Shown in pieces: positions 54,025 to 63,578 of a DNA stretch of 64,000 nucleotides. This stretch comes from Bacteroides ovatus (lineage in GTDB: Bacteria; Bacteroidota; Bacteroidia; Bacteroidales; Bacteroidaceae). Position numbers and translations under genes: made by a program. The notes beneath the pieces were generated by a model. The model saw only the letters and a program-made list of their open reading frames with translations. It ran no database searches and was not told the origin of the DNA. The stretch spans positions 1,302,001 through 1,366,000 of the forward strand of contig NZ_CP012938.1 in NCBI RefSeq assembly GCF_001314995.1, written 5' to 3'. Positions within the stretch are counted from its first letter, which is position 1. Each line of letters begins with the position of its first letter.

Positions 54025-55878
54025 ATGGATAAAAACACCATCACAGGTCTCGTTCTGATAGGTATATTATTGGTAGGATTCAGTTTTTTGAGCCGTCCAA
54101 GCGAGGAACAGATAGCTGCGCAAAAGAAATACTACGATTCTATTGCCATGGTACAGCAGCAGGAGGAAGCGTTGAAGGCTAAAACGGAAGCTGCACTGGC
54201 TAACAGTCAAAAAGAGGTGGCATCGGCTGCCGATTCTTCTGCTTTGTTTTTCAATGCCTTGCATGGAACCGACTCTAAAATCAGCATCCAGAATAATGTA
54301 GCGGAAATCACTTTCACAACCAAAGGCGGACGTGTCTATTCAGCCATGCTGAAAGATTATATGGCACAAGACAAAAAGACGCCGGTCATGTTGTTCGACG
54401 GTGACGATGCTTCGATGAACTTCAACTTTTACAACAAGGCAGGAGCCATCCAGACCAAAGATTATTTCTTTGAAGCTGTGAACAAGACGGACAGTAGTGT
54501 TACAATGCGCCTGGCTGCGGATAGCGCAAGCTATATCGATTTCATCTATACGCTGAAACCGGATAGCTACCTGATGAACTTTGAAATCAAAGCGACAGGC
54601 ATGGAAGACAAGTTGGCTAGTACTAAGTATGTGGACATCGACTGGTCACAACGTGCCCGCCAACTGGAAAAAGGATTCACTTATGAGAATCGTCTGTCGG
54701 AACTGACTTATAAAGTAACAGGTGACAATGTAGACAACTTGTCTGCTGCCAAAGATGACAGTCAGGATTTGCCGGGACGCATTGATTGGGTAGCTTTCAA
54801 GAATCAGTTCTTCTCGTCTGTATTTATCGCTGAACAGGATTTCGACAAGGTTTCCGTTAAGTCAAAAATGGAACAACAGGGAAGCGGATATATCAAAGAT
54901 TATTCTGCTGAAATGAATACTTTCTTTGATCCGTCAGGCAAAGAACCGACAGAGATGTACTTCTACTTCGGTCCGAACCACTTCAAGACGCTGAAAGCGC
55001 TGGATAAAGGACGTGACGAGAAATGGGAGCTTCACCGACTGGTTTACCTGGGTTGGCCGCTGATTCGCTGGATTAACCAGTTTATCACGATCAACGTATT
55101 CGACTGGTTGTCCGGCTGGGGATTGAGCATGGGTATCGTTCTGTTGATTCTGACTATTATGGTGAAAGTGCTGGTTTATCCGGCTACCTGGAAAACGTAC
55201 ATGTCTTCTGCCAAGATGCGTGTATTGAAACCGAAAATTGATGAAATCAACAAGAAATATCCCAAGCAGGAAGATGCAATGAAGAAACAGCAGGAGGTGA
55301 TGAGCCTTTACAGCCAATACGGGGTAAGCCCGATGGGTGGCTGTCTGCCGATGTTATTGCAGTTCCCTATCCTGATGGCTTTGTTTATGTTCGTGCCGAG
55401 TGCTATCGAACTGCGTCAACAGAGTTTCTTGTGGGCGGACGACCTTTCTACTTATGACGCTATCATCACATTCCCGTTCCATATCCCGTTCCTTGGCAAT
55501 CACCTTAGCTTGTTCTGCTTGCTGATGACGTTGACAAACATCTTGAACACAAAGTACACAATGTCTATGCAGGATACCGGAGCGCAGCCACAAATGGCGG
55601 CTATGAAATGGATGATGTATCTGATGCCGATTATGTTCTTGTTCGTCTTGAACGATTATCCGTCAGGTTTGAACTATTACTACTTCGTGTCAACGCTGAT
55701 TAGTGTGGGTACTATGATTCTGCTTCGTAGAACGACTAACGAAACTAAATTGTTGGCTATTCTTGAAGCGAAAAAGAAAGACCCGAAACAAATGAAAAAG
55801 ACCGGATTTGCTGCTCGCCTGGAGGCGATGCAAAAGCAACAAGAGCAATTGCAGCAGCAAAGACAGAATAAAAAATAA
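54025..55878 (+). CDS. yidC: Membrane protein insertase YidC
   Basis: 617 residues. One N-terminal TM helix (about 5-22) is followed by a large periplasmic domain (about 60-340) and the conserved five-helix YidC/Oxa1 core (about 355-590; [24 protein letters not shown]). The C-terminal tail is Gln/Lys-rich ([15 protein letters not shown]). It inserts proteins into the inner membrane alone or with SecYEG. It is co-oriented with pyrG and followed by a terminator. Confidence 0.97.
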   Translation: MDKNTITGLVLIGILLVGFSFLSRPSEEQIAAQKKYYDSIAMVQQQEEALKAKTEAALANSQKEVASAADSSALFFNALHGTDSKISIQNNVAEITFTTKGGRVYSAMLKDYMAQDKKTPVMLFDGDDASMNFNFYNKAGAIQTKDYFFEAVNKTDSSVTMRLAADSASYIDFIYTLKPDSYLMNFEIKATGMEDKLASTKYVDIDWSQRARQLEKGFTYENRLSELTYKVTGDNVDNLSAAKDDSQDLPGRIDWVAFKNQFFSSVFIAEQDFDKVSVKSKMEQQGSGYIKDYSAEMNTFFDPSGKEPTEMYFYFGPNHFKTLKALDKGRDEKWELHRLVYLGWPLIRWINQFITINVFDWLSGWGLSMGIVLLILTIMVKVLVYPATWKTYMSSAKMRVLKPKIDEINKKYPKQEDAMKKQQEVMSLYSQYGVSPMGGCLPMLLQFPILMALFMFVPSAIELRQQSFLWADDLSTYDAIITFPFHIPFLGNHLSLFCLLMTLTNILNTKYTMSMQDTGAQPQMAAMKWMMYLMPIMFLFVLNDYPSGLNYYYFVSTLISVGTMILLRRTTNETKLLAILEAKKKDPKQMKKTGFAARLEAMQKQQEQLQQQRQNKK

Positions 55879-55904
55879 GGAGTAATTCCTGAATCATATT
55901 CTAA

Positions 55905-55947
55905 GAAAGCCGGACATCCTATTTTGGTTGCCCGGCTTTCTTTCTCT
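55905..55947 (+). terminator. Terminator after yidC
   Basis: GAAAGCCGG (55905-55913) and CCGGCTTTC (55932-55940) with an 18-base loop, then TTTCTCT. Confidence 0.7.
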
Positions 55948-55962
55948 AAAAAATAAAATAAG

Positions 55963-57294
55963 ATGAAAACTAAATATTCTTATAAACAAATCTGGACAAT
56001 CTCCTACCCTATCCTAATCAGTCTGATTATGGAACAGATGATTGGTATGACGGACACTGCTTTTCTGGGACGTGTCGGAGAAATCGAATTAGGTGCTTCC
56101 GCCATTGCAGGTGTATATTACCTTGCCATTTTCATGATGGCATTCGGTTTCAGCATCGGTGCCCAGATATTAATTGCGCGTCGCAATGGAGAAAGAAACT
56201 ACAAGGAAATCGGACCCATTTTTTATCAGGGCATATATTTCCTGCTTGCCATGGCAGTGATTTTATTCACGTTCTCCATCGTATTCTCACCATATATCCT
56301 CAAGAATATCATTTCGTCTCCTCACATTTACGATGCAGCCGAGAGTTATATTCACTGGCGTGTGTACGGGTTCTTCTTCTCTTTTATCATGGTCATGTTC
56401 CGCGCCTTCTTTGTAGGTACGACACAAACCAAGACGCTGACTTTGAACTCTATTGTGATGGTACTTTCGAATGTGGTATTCAATTATATCCTGATTTTCG
56501 GTAAATTCGGTTTCCCGCAATTGGGAATTGCCGGTGCTGCTATCGGCTCTTCGCTGGCTGAAATGGTATCGGTGATTTTCTTTATCATCTATACCTGGAA
56601 GCGGATTGACTGCAGGAAGTATGCATTGAATATACTGCCTAAGTTCCAAGGGAAAACACTGAAACGAATACTGAATGTTTCTGTGTGGACAATGATTCAG
56701 AACTTTGTTTCTTTGTCTACTTGGTTTATGTTCTTTCTATTTGTGGAACATTTGGGAGAGCGCTCTTTGGCAATCGCGAACATTATCCGAAACGTGTCGG
56801 GAATCCCGTTTATGATTGCAATGGCATTTGCATCCACCTGTGGTTCATTGGTCAGCAATCTGATCGGTGCAGGTGAACAGGATTGTGTACGGGGTACTAT
56901 CAGGCAGCACATTCGCATTGGATATATATTTGTATTGCCAATTCTGATATTCTTCTGTCTATTTCCGGATCTGATCCTACGTATTTATACAGATATGCCG
57001 GATTTGAGAGCAGCATCCGTGCCTTCACTATGGGTATTGTGTTCTGCCTATCTGGTGCTGGTGCCTGCCAATGTTTATTTCCAATCGGTATCAGGTACAG
57101 GGAATACGCGGACTGCACTGGCTATGGAACTTTGTGTATTGGCTATCTACGTCACATACTCTGCATATTTCATCATGTACCTGCGGATGGACGTCGCATT
57201 TGCCTGGACAACGGAATGCGTATATGGTATTTTCACGCTGATGTTCTGCTACTGGTATATGAAGAAAGGAAACTGGCAGAAAAAGAAGATTTAA
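55963..57294 (+). CDS. MATE family efflux transporter
   Basis: 443 residues with 12 hydrophobic helices in two halves. The N-terminal motif SYPILISLIMEQMIGMTDTAFLGRVG and the internal MAFASTCGSLVSNLIGAGEQD are typical of the DinF/NorM superfamily. It would export cationic drugs or metabolites with Na+ or H+. It starts 16 bases after the yidC terminator. Substrate unknown. Confidence 0.93.
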   Translation: MKTKYSYKQIWTISYPILISLIMEQMIGMTDTAFLGRVGEIELGASAIAGVYYLAIFMMAFGFSIGAQILIARRNGERNYKEIGPIFYQGIYFLLAMAVILFTFSIVFSPYILKNIISSPHIYDAAESYIHWRVYGFFFSFIMVMFRAFFVGTTQTKTLTLNSIVMVLSNVVFNYILIFGKFGFPQLGIAGAAIGSSLAEMVSVIFFIIYTWKRIDCRKYALNILPKFQGKTLKRILNVSVWTMIQNFVSLSTWFMFFLFVEHLGERSLAIANIIRNVSGIPFMIAMAFASTCGSLVSNLIGAGEQDCVRGTIRQHIRIGYIFVLPILIFFCLFPDLILRIYTDMPDLRAASVPSLWVLCSAYLVLVPANVYFQSVSGTGNTRTALAMELCVLAIYVTYSAYFIMYLRMDVAFAWTTECVYGIFTLMFCYWYMKKGNWQKKKI

Positions 57295-57342
57295 ATCCTT
57301 TTTTCACTATCTTCGCAAGAAAATAAACATTTTATAAAATAT

Positions 57343-59445
57343 ATGAGACAAGCTAATTTAATTATGATGTCGGCGGCAATGTTGTTAGCTGCCTGCGGAG
57401 GAACCAAAGACGCAGGCAAGACAGATCAGGTGCTTATCGAGAAATCGGATATTAAGATCGAAGGGAAGCGCATGACTCCCGAAGCACTTTGGGCTATGGG
57501 ACGTATCGGCGGATTCGCCGTATCGCCCGACGGAAAGAAAATTGCGTATACGGTAGCGTATTACAGCGTACCGGAAAACAAGAGTAACCGCGAAGTTTTC
57601 GTGATGAACGCAGACGGAAGCGAAAACCAACAAATCACTCGTACCCCGTATCAGGAAAATGAGGTGACTTGGATTAAAGGAGGCACCAAACTTGCATTCT
57701 TAAGTAATGACAACGGAAGCAGCCAGCTTTATGAAATGAATCCGGATGGTAGCGGGCGCAAGCAGCTGACCAACTACGACGGAGATATTGAAGGATATTC
57801 CATCTCACCGGATGGCAAAAAACTGCTGTTTATTTCACAAGTAAAGACGAAAGAAAGCACTGCTGATAAGTATCCGGACCTGCCGAAAGCTACCGGTATC
57901 ATCGTTACCGACCTGATGTACAAACATTGGGATGAATGGGTGACGACCGCTCCGCATCCTTTTGTTGCCGACTTTGATGGTAACGGCATTTCCAATATCG
58001 TGGATATTCTGAACGACGAACCGTATGAAAGTCCGATGAAGCCTTGGGGTGGCATTGAGCAACTTGCCTGGAATATGACTTCGGACAAAGTGGCTTACAC
58101 TTGCCGTAAAAAGACAGGACTGGAATATGCGATTTCTACCAACTCGGATATTTATGTGTATGACCTGAACACCAAGAAAACAGAAAATATTACTGAAGAG
58201 AACAAAGGATACGATACCAACCCGCAATACTCACCGGACGGCAAGTATATTGCCTGGCAGAGCATGGAACGTGACGGATACGAAGCGGATTTGAACCGTC
58301 TGTTCATCATGAACCTAGAAACTGGCGAGAAGCGTTTTGTGAGTAAGGCATTCGAATCGAATGTGGATGCTTTTGTCTGGGGAGCAGATGCTAAAGTGAT
58401 CTATTTCACAGGTGTATGGCATGGAGAATCACAAATTTATGCGCTTGACCTGGCAAATGATTCGGTAAAGGCTATTACTTCAGGAATGTATGATTACGAA
58501 GGGGTAGCTCTTTTCGGAGATAAGCTGATTGCGAAACGTCATTCAATGAGTATGGGTGATGAGATTTACTCTGTGGCACTGGATGGTTCTACCACTCAAC
58601 TGACACAGGAGAACAAACAAATCTATGACCAGTTGGAAATGGGTAAAGTGGAAGGTCGCTGGATGAAAACAACAGATGGTAAACAGATGTTGACATGGGT
58701 GATTTATCCTCCACAGTTTGATCCGAACAAGAAATATCCGACTTTACTGTTCTGCGAAGGAGGTCCGCAGAGTCCGGTAAGCCAGTTCTGGTCTTATCGC
58801 TGGAACTTCCAGATTATGGCAGCTAATGATTATATCATCGTTGCTCCGAACCGTCGCGGTTTGCCGGGATTCGGTGTGGAATGGAATGAACAAATCAGTG
58901 GCGATTACGGTGGCCAGTGTATGAAGGATTACTTCACTGCTATCGATGAAATGGCAAAAGAGCCGTATGTGGACAAAGATCGTCTGGGATGCGTAGGTGC
59001 CAGCTTCGGAGGATTCTCCGTATATTGGTTGGCCGGACATCACGACAAACGGTTCAAAGCGTTCATTGCTCATGATGGTATCTTCAACATGGAAATGCAA
59101 TATCTGGAAACTGAAGAAAAATGGTTTGCCAACTGGGATATGGGAGGCGCATACTGGGAAAAACAGAATCCGGTGGCACAGCGTACGTTTGCCAACTCTC
59201 CTCACCTATTCGTAGAGAAATGGGATACTCCTATTCTCTGTATCCATGGAGAAAAAGACTACCGTATCCTGGCTAATCAGGCTATGGCTGCTTTTGATGC
59301 TGCCGTGATGCGTGGTGTTCCTGCAGAGCTGCTGATTTATCCGGATGAAAACCACTGGGTATTGAAGCCACAGAATGGAGTGTTATGGCAGCGCACATTC
59401 TTTGAATGGTTGGACAAATGGGTGAAGAAAGCTCCGTCTAAATAA
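57343..59445 (+). CDS. S9 family prolyl-oligopeptidase-type lipoprotein
   Basis: 700 residues. The N-terminus has a lipobox (MLLAACGG, Cys18), so it is probably anchored in the outer or inner membrane. Residues about 45-430 form a beta-propeller with TolB/WD-type repeats (FAVSPDGKKIAYTV, YSISPDGKKLLFIS, PQYSPDGKYIAWQS). The C-terminal alpha/beta-hydrolase has Ser554 (GASFGGFS), Asp639 (HGEKDYRI) and His671 (DENHWVL). It is close to DPP/acylaminoacyl-peptidase-like enzymes and cleaves small peptides in the periplasm. Confidence 0.93.
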   Translation: MRQANLIMMSAAMLLAACGGTKDAGKTDQVLIEKSDIKIEGKRMTPEALWAMGRIGGFAVSPDGKKIAYTVAYYSVPENKSNREVFVMNADGSENQQITRTPYQENEVTWIKGGTKLAFLSNDNGSSQLYEMNPDGSGRKQLTNYDGDIEGYSISPDGKKLLFISQVKTKESTADKYPDLPKATGIIVTDLMYKHWDEWVTTAPHPFVADFDGNGISNIVDILNDEPYESPMKPWGGIEQLAWNMTSDKVAYTCRKKTGLEYAISTNSDIYVYDLNTKKTENITEENKGYDTNPQYSPDGKYIAWQSMERDGYEADLNRLFIMNLETGEKRFVSKAFESNVDAFVWGADAKVIYFTGVWHGESQIYALDLANDSVKAITSGMYDYEGVALFGDKLIAKRHSMSMGDEIYSVALDGSTTQLTQENKQIYDQLEMGKVEGRWMKTTDGKQMLTWVIYPPQFDPNKKYPTLLFCEGGPQSPVSQFWSYRWNFQIMAANDYIIVAPNRRGLPGFGVEWNEQISGDYGGQCMKDYFTAIDEMAKEPYVDKDRLGCVGASFGGFSVYWLAGHHDKRFKAFIAHDGIFNMEMQYLETEEKWFANWDMGGAYWEKQNPVAQRTFANSPHLFVEKWDTPILCIHGEKDYRILANQAMAAFDAAVMRGVPAELLIYPDENHWVLKPQNGVLWQRTFFEWLDKWVKKAPSK

Positions 59446-59489
59446 AATTTTACGTTAATTACATAGTAGAATAAACATAGTAAACTAAA

Positions 59490-59528
59490 AGAAGCCCCTG
59501 TTCTCAATCTTTTGAGTTCAGGGGCTTC
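59490..59528. terminator. Bidirectional terminator between convergent genes
   Basis: AGAAGCCCCTGTTCTCAA pairs with TTGAGTTCAGGGGCTTCT (two mismatches), loop TCTT. It lies between the S9 peptidase (plus) and flavin reductase (minus) genes. Confidence 0.8.
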
Positions 59529-59578
59529 TCCATTGCATTCATCAAAATCGGCTAAAATTATAAAAAAGTTCGCTAAAT

Positions 59579-60085
59579 TTACTCCGAATAAATATTTTCA
59601 ATTTCTACAATATACATCTTATGGAAACCTCCATGAGCACCACCGTACCACTTTTCTATTGATTCTTTATCCAGAAAACATTCCGGTTTGATAGTGTCAG
59701 CATAAAGTTTCTTACATTCCAGACTCAAACGTGCCTGCTCGAACAGGACATTTCCTTTTTCTGTAAATACAGGTTTCAATCCGGTTTCTTTTACTTTATC
59801 TATATTACGTCCCGACTTGGAACCACAAACAGCGTGAATTTTCTTATTTTCTTCTCCTAAGAAAGAAAGTGTCAGGTAATCGTTCTTCTCTACAAACTCG
59901 TATGTATACCGTTCGGGACGGATAAAAACGAAAGCAACCGGTTTATTCCACAACCAGCCGATGCCACCCCAACTTGCTGTCATCGTGTTAAACTTCTCTT
60001 TTGTTCCGGCTGTAACCAGCATCCACTCTTTTCCAATCGCTTCGAAAAAGTTTTCTTTCAAATCTTTTACTTCTAATTTCTTCAT
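59579..60085 (-). CDS. Flavin reductase family protein
   Basis: 168 residues of the flavin_reduct/flavoredoxin family (split barrel binding FMN). Motifs: MLVTAGTKEKFNTMTASWGG for flavin contact, RPERYTYEFVEKNDYLTLSFL, and CGSKSGRNIDK. It probably reduces free flavin or acts as an electron-transfer protein; partner unknown. It is monocistronic. Confidence 0.9.
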   Translation of the reverse strand: MKKLEVKDLKENFFEAIGKEWMLVTAGTKEKFNTMTASWGGIGWLWNKPVAFVFIRPERYTYEFVEKNDYLTLSFLGEENKKIHAVCGSKSGRNIDKVKETGLKPVFTEKGNVLFEQARLSLECKKLYADTIKPECFLDKESIEKWYGGAHGGFHKMYIVEIENIYSE

Positions 60086-60132
60086 CTCTTTATTCGTAAA
60101 TATGTATTCATAATTAGTTTATATAATAATTT

Positions 60133-60207
60133 AGGCACGGATTACACAGATTAACACGGTTACTTTGCAACAATAACAACACTAAAAACCGTGAAATCCG
60201 TACCTAG
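60133..60207. repeat. Dispersed long-hairpin repeat
   Basis: TAGGCACGGATTACACAG plus ATTAACACGG on the left (60133-60160) and CCGTGAAATCCGTACCTA on the right (60190-60207) form an imperfect stem. It lies between two minus-strand genes. The CACGGATTACACAGATTA core is related to the repeat at 19878-19996 and looks like a Bacteroides intergenic repeat family. Confidence 0.65.
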
Positions 60208-60244
60208 AAAAATAACGATTAATTCATAGCAGGTACTTATCTAA

Positions 60245-61243
60245 TTATTTCTGTTTATTCAATTTCACAATCTCTCCCAAATAGGGAATCTTCACCGGAA
60301 TCTTCCGTTTCTTAGCCTCTGTTGCGAAGACTTTCGGGGGATCATGCAAAGGCTCGTCAGACAAATCGAATGTGCCATAATGCATGGGAATGGTAAGCCC
60401 AGCATGCATTTCCCCGGCGGCAGTCAATGATTCGTAAGGCGATATATGATTGGGACGCATAAACCAGCGAGGTTTGTATGCCCCGATGCCTAACAAAGCA
60501 TAATCCGGTGCTCCGAACAGATCGGGAATCTCACGGAAGTGACTGGAATAACCTGTATCACCGCTATAATAAAGAGAAATTCCATTTCCTTGCAGCATGA
60601 AAGCTCCCCACAGTCGCTGGCCACCATCACGTACAGAACGTTTGCTCCAGTGTTGTGCCGGTAGAAAAGTAATCTTCAATCCCTCATCTTCCATTTGTTG
60701 ATACCATCCGGCTTCAATCACTTTCATTTCGGGAAACCATCCCTGAATCAGCTCACCGGTTCCCAAGCCGCAAAAGAGTTTCATTTGCGGGTTATTCTTC
60801 AGTAAACGGGCTATACTCTGTTTATCCAAATGATCGAAATGGTCATGGCTGACAAGTAGATAATCAATCCCCGTAAATATGTCAGGATTAGCGGGAAACT
60901 CGCTCTGTCTCTTCACAAAAGGAATACTGCCGAACACAGGATCGAACATGATTCGTTTACCTGCTAACTGGAGAAAGAAAGAATTATGTCCGAGCCATAT
61001 CAGGGAATCTCCCACCACTGCATCCAATGAACGGAGATAACAAACCTTTGGATCCCATTTCACCGTTTTCTTCTCTTTGCGTTGGGGATTGGACGAAAGA
61101 CGCCATTTCAGTACACTCCCCATCCCCGGACGGAAGCGATGCTGCCGATTAAAAAAACGCCCGCGCACCATCGGATTTCCTCTCCAATAAGGGTTGACTG
61201 TCGCTAAACGTTCGTTTCTCCTAAAGCATATATGTTCACCCAT
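60245..61243 (-). CDS. MBL-fold metallo-hydrolase (NAPE-PLD / UlaG-like)
   Basis: 332 residues. The metal motif HDHFDH is at 133-138, with further His in PAQHWSKRS, GDTGYS and PMHYGTFDLSDEP. The overall pattern (GHNSFFLQLAGKRIMFDPVFG) fits the N-acyl-phosphatidylethanolamine phospholipase D-like group. The physiological substrate in Bacteroides is not known. The N-terminal about 60 residues are basic and Arg-rich, with no clear signal peptide. Confidence 0.9.
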   Translation of the reverse strand: MGEHICFRRNERLATVNPYWRGNPMVRGRFFNRQHRFRPGMGSVLKWRLSSNPQRKEKKTVKWDPKVCYLRSLDAVVGDSLIWLGHNSFFLQLAGKRIMFDPVFGSIPFVKRQSEFPANPDIFTGIDYLLVSHDHFDHLDKQSIARLLKNNPQMKLFCGLGTGELIQGWFPEMKVIEAGWYQQMEDEGLKITFLPAQHWSKRSVRDGGQRLWGAFMLQGNGISLYYSGDTGYSSHFREIPDLFGAPDYALLGIGAYKPRWFMRPNHISPYESLTAAGEMHAGLTIPMHYGTFDLSDEPLHDPPKVFATEAKKRKIPVKIPYLGEIVKLNKQK

Positions 61244-61315
61244 TTTTATTTCCTGAATACGTATTTACAAACTTACTAAAAATTTCTCGATTTACGATGA
61301 ATTAGAGTAAACAAA

Positions 61316-61349
61316 AAATGTACCCCGGACACACTATCGGGGTACATTT
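61316..61349 (-). terminator. Terminator of the padR-pspC operon
   Basis: AAATGTACCCCG / CGGGGTACATTT, perfect 12 bp, followed on the minus strand by a T-rich run (TTTTTTG). It lies about 50 bases past the PspC-domain gene stop. Confidence 0.85.
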
Positions 61350-61397
61350 ACTTATAAAGGAATAAATATTATCCTTTTTTAATAGAATGAGACTTCG

Positions 61398-62495
61398 TTA
61401 AGAGCAGTGCAAGCCATACAAAGGCAGTTGCCAGCCAAGAGCTGAAAGATTAATAATCATTATGACTGCACCCAATATCCATAGAATCAATAGCGACCAT
61501 TTCAAACCCGTTCCCATCGGTGACCAATGGAATAATTGCCGCAAGATAGTATACAAGAAAGCTCCTAACGGAATGCCGATGAGGGCAACTCCGGCAATCG
61601 TACCTAGCAGTGTCATCATTGGAGATACGGAAGCAACCGGCATCCAGTCGATGGCAGGCAGCATCTCGTAAAGCAGTGCTCCTCCGCTAACTGCCACGGC
61701 AATTGCTGCAAACACCAGTGCTACCAGTACAACGGCCAGTACGAACAAGACAGGGCAGCAGAGAATGACAAGAGCTACCAGAAATATTTTAAAGAGAACA
61801 GCAGCAATGGAAACAAATACATCGCCTATCTTTTGAAGAAAGGTACGAGGTTTGCCGGAGTTCATATAGTTGTTAACTCCGTCCGCTACACGTTCGAAAC
61901 CGTCTGTCACTGTTTTGCCAATATTCTCAATGGTCACTGCTTCTCCACGCATACTCAATTTTTCCGCGGCAGTACGGGCTTCCGGAATAACGATCCATCC
62001 GATAATATAAAGTATAATCATCGGGCAATAAGGTACAAATACAAGGATAATCATCAATATACGCACTAATGTGATATCCCAACCGAAGTAAGCTGCCAAC
62101 CCTGCCGCTACGCCTCCCAACAATTTATTATCCGGATCACGAAACCAGCGGCGTTGAGCAGCGGTTTGCGTACTGCCTTGATTAGCGGACGATGTTTGTT
62201 CCGTTCTTTTCTGTGAGTCCATATCCTCATCAGCAATTCCAAAGTCTTCCGGTTTGCCGACACGAGCGATAATTTCTTCTACATCCGAAACTGTGATGAC
62301 CTGTTTTCCTTCAGTTACTTTCTCTGCAAACAGTTCGGCAATACGCATCTCAATATCGTTTACGATCTCTTCCGCACCCTCCTGTTTACGAAAGTAATGC
62401 TTCAAATTAGACAGATAATTATCTAACAGTCGGTAGGCATCGTCATCTATATGATAGACAATTCCTCCTAAATTTATGGTCAATGTCTTTTTCAT
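61398..62495 (-). CDS. PspC domain-containing membrane protein
   Basis: 365 residues. An N-terminal cytoplasmic region (about 1-95, TLTINLGGIVYHIDDDAYRLLDNYL) is followed by a PspC domain (about 115-170, RRWFRDPDNKLLGGVAAGLAAYFGWD) and four or more TM helices toward the C-terminus. PspC-type proteins sense or resist membrane stress. It is co-transcribed with the padR gene 21 bases upstream, a common pairing in Bacteroidota. Confidence 0.9.
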   Translation of the reverse strand: MKKTLTINLGGIVYHIDDDAYRLLDNYLSNLKHYFRKQEGAEEIVNDIEMRIAELFAEKVTEGKQVITVSDVEEIIARVGKPEDFGIADEDMDSQKRTEQTSSANQGSTQTAAQRRWFRDPDNKLLGGVAAGLAAYFGWDITLVRILMIILVFVPYCPMIILYIIGWIVIPEARTAAEKLSMRGEAVTIENIGKTVTDGFERVADGVNNYMNSGKPRTFLQKIGDVFVSIAAVLFKIFLVALVILCCPVLFVLAVVLVALVFAAIAVAVSGGALLYEMLPAIDWMPVASVSPMMTLLGTIAGVALIGIPLGAFLYTILRQLFHWSPMGTGLKWSLLILWILGAVIMIINLSALGWQLPLYGLHCS

Positions 62496-62516
62496 TTTTA
62501 TTTCTTCTTTTTCGGA

Positions 62517-62843
62517 TTATCTATTGGCTATATGATTCACTGTATCGTTAAGTTCTTTCCAGGAAATTTCCAGCTCTCCCAAAAAGACTTCTCCTTGTTC
62601 AGTGAGTTTATAGTATTTGCGGGGAGGTCCCTGGGTAGATTCTACCCACTCATAACTTAACAGGTCATCATTTTTCAGACGGGTAAGCAATGGATACAAG
62701 GTGCCTTCCACTACAATCAGTTGGGCTTCTTTCAATTTCTGAATAATATCAGAAGCATAAGCGGGCTCCTTGTGCAACAAAAGCATGATACAATATTCAA
62801 GCATGCCTTTCCTCATCTGTGATTTTACATTGTCTACTTTCAT
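62517..62843 (-). CDS. PadR family transcriptional regulator
   Basis: 108 residues: a winged helix (about 5-85; MRKGMLEYCIMLLLHKEPAYAS ... EAQLIVVEGTLYPLLTRLKNDD) with the short C-terminal helix of the small PadR type. It probably represses its own operon with pspC in response to membrane or small-molecule signals. An inverted repeat lies upstream at its promoter. Confidence 0.93.
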   Translation of the reverse strand: MKVDNVKSQMRKGMLEYCIMLLLHKEPAYASDIIQKLKEAQLIVVEGTLYPLLTRLKNDDLLSYEWVESTQGPPRKYYKLTEQGEVFLGELEISWKELNDTVNHIANR

Positions 62844-62864
62844 TATTCACTTCTTTTAGATGCA

Positions 62865-62907
62865 CAAATATATGCATTACTTTAGTACCTTGCATTACAA
62901 AGTACTA
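62865..62907 (-). promoter_or_regulatory. padR promoter with a TAGTAC/GTACTA inverted repeat
   Basis: Minus-strand -7 box TATATTTG (62865-62872). Just upstream lies TAGTAC-N13-GTACTA (62883-62907), resembling PadR operators built on GTAC half-sites, and ATGCA-N8-TGCAT overlaps the -7 box. No clean TTG is at the right distance. The GNAT gene starts 100 bases away in the other direction, so the site could affect both. Confidence 0.4.
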
Positions 62908-63007
62908 TAAATTAATAATAATTAAAACATTAGAGACTCTCCACCTTATTATAAAAAGAAATAATGGCTATATTTGTGCCCGTTAAACCAAGAAATAGAA
63001 AATACAT

Positions 63008-63505
63008 ATGTTTACAATTCGAAAAGCAACGGTAGCCGATTGCGAGCTTATTCATAAGATGGCAAAGGAGGTATTCCCCGCCACCTACAAGGAAATTTTA
63101 TCTCCCGAACAACTGGATTATATGATGGACTGGATGTATGCACCTTCCAATGTGCGCAAACAAATGGAGGAAGAGGGACATGTGTACTCCATTGCTTATA
63201 AAGAGAATGAACCATGCGGATACGTTTCCATTCAACAACAGGAAAAGGATGTATTCCATCTTCAGAAGATATATGTCCTCCCCCGTTTTCAGGGCACGCA
63301 TTGCGGCAGTTTTTTATTCAAGGAAGCAATCAAGTGTATCAAAGAAATACACCCGGAACCTTGTTTGATGGAGCTCAACGTAAATCGTAATAATAAGGCT
63401 TTGCAGTTTTACGAGCACATGGGAATGAGAAAGTTGCGGGAAGGTGATTTCCCGATTGGTAACGGGTATTATATGAATGATTATATTATGGGACTGGATA
63501 TTTGA
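63008..63505 (+). CDS. GNAT family N-acetyltransferase
   Basis: 165 residues with the GNAT fold. Motif A reads LQKIYVLPRFQGTHCGSFLFKEA (about 95-117), with a modified acetyl-CoA loop (Q/RxxGxG becomes QGTHCG), and motif B reads LMELNVNRNNKALQFYEHMGM. It probably acetylates a small molecule or protein N-terminus; substrate unknown. Monocistronic, ended by a strong terminator. Confidence 0.92.
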   Translation: MFTIRKATVADCELIHKMAKEVFPATYKEILSPEQLDYMMDWMYAPSNVRKQMEEEGHVYSIAYKENEPCGYVSIQQQEKDVFHLQKIYVLPRFQGTHCGSFLFKEAIKCIKEIHPEPCLMELNVNRNNKALQFYEHMGMRKLREGDFPIGNGYYMNDYIMGLDI

Positions 63506-63509
63506 TATA

Positions 63510-63556
63510 CCAAAATGCCCCGGAACAAATATTATAAATGTTCCGGGGCATTTTGG
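63510..63556. terminator. Strong bidirectional terminator (18-bp perfect stem)
   Basis: CCAAAATGCCCCGGAACA (63510-63527) and TGTTCCGGGGCATTTTGG (63539-63556). It lies between the GNAT gene and the convergent peptide transporter gene. Confidence 0.9.
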
Positions 63557-63578
63557 TTATTTAGTCAATGACAGGATT

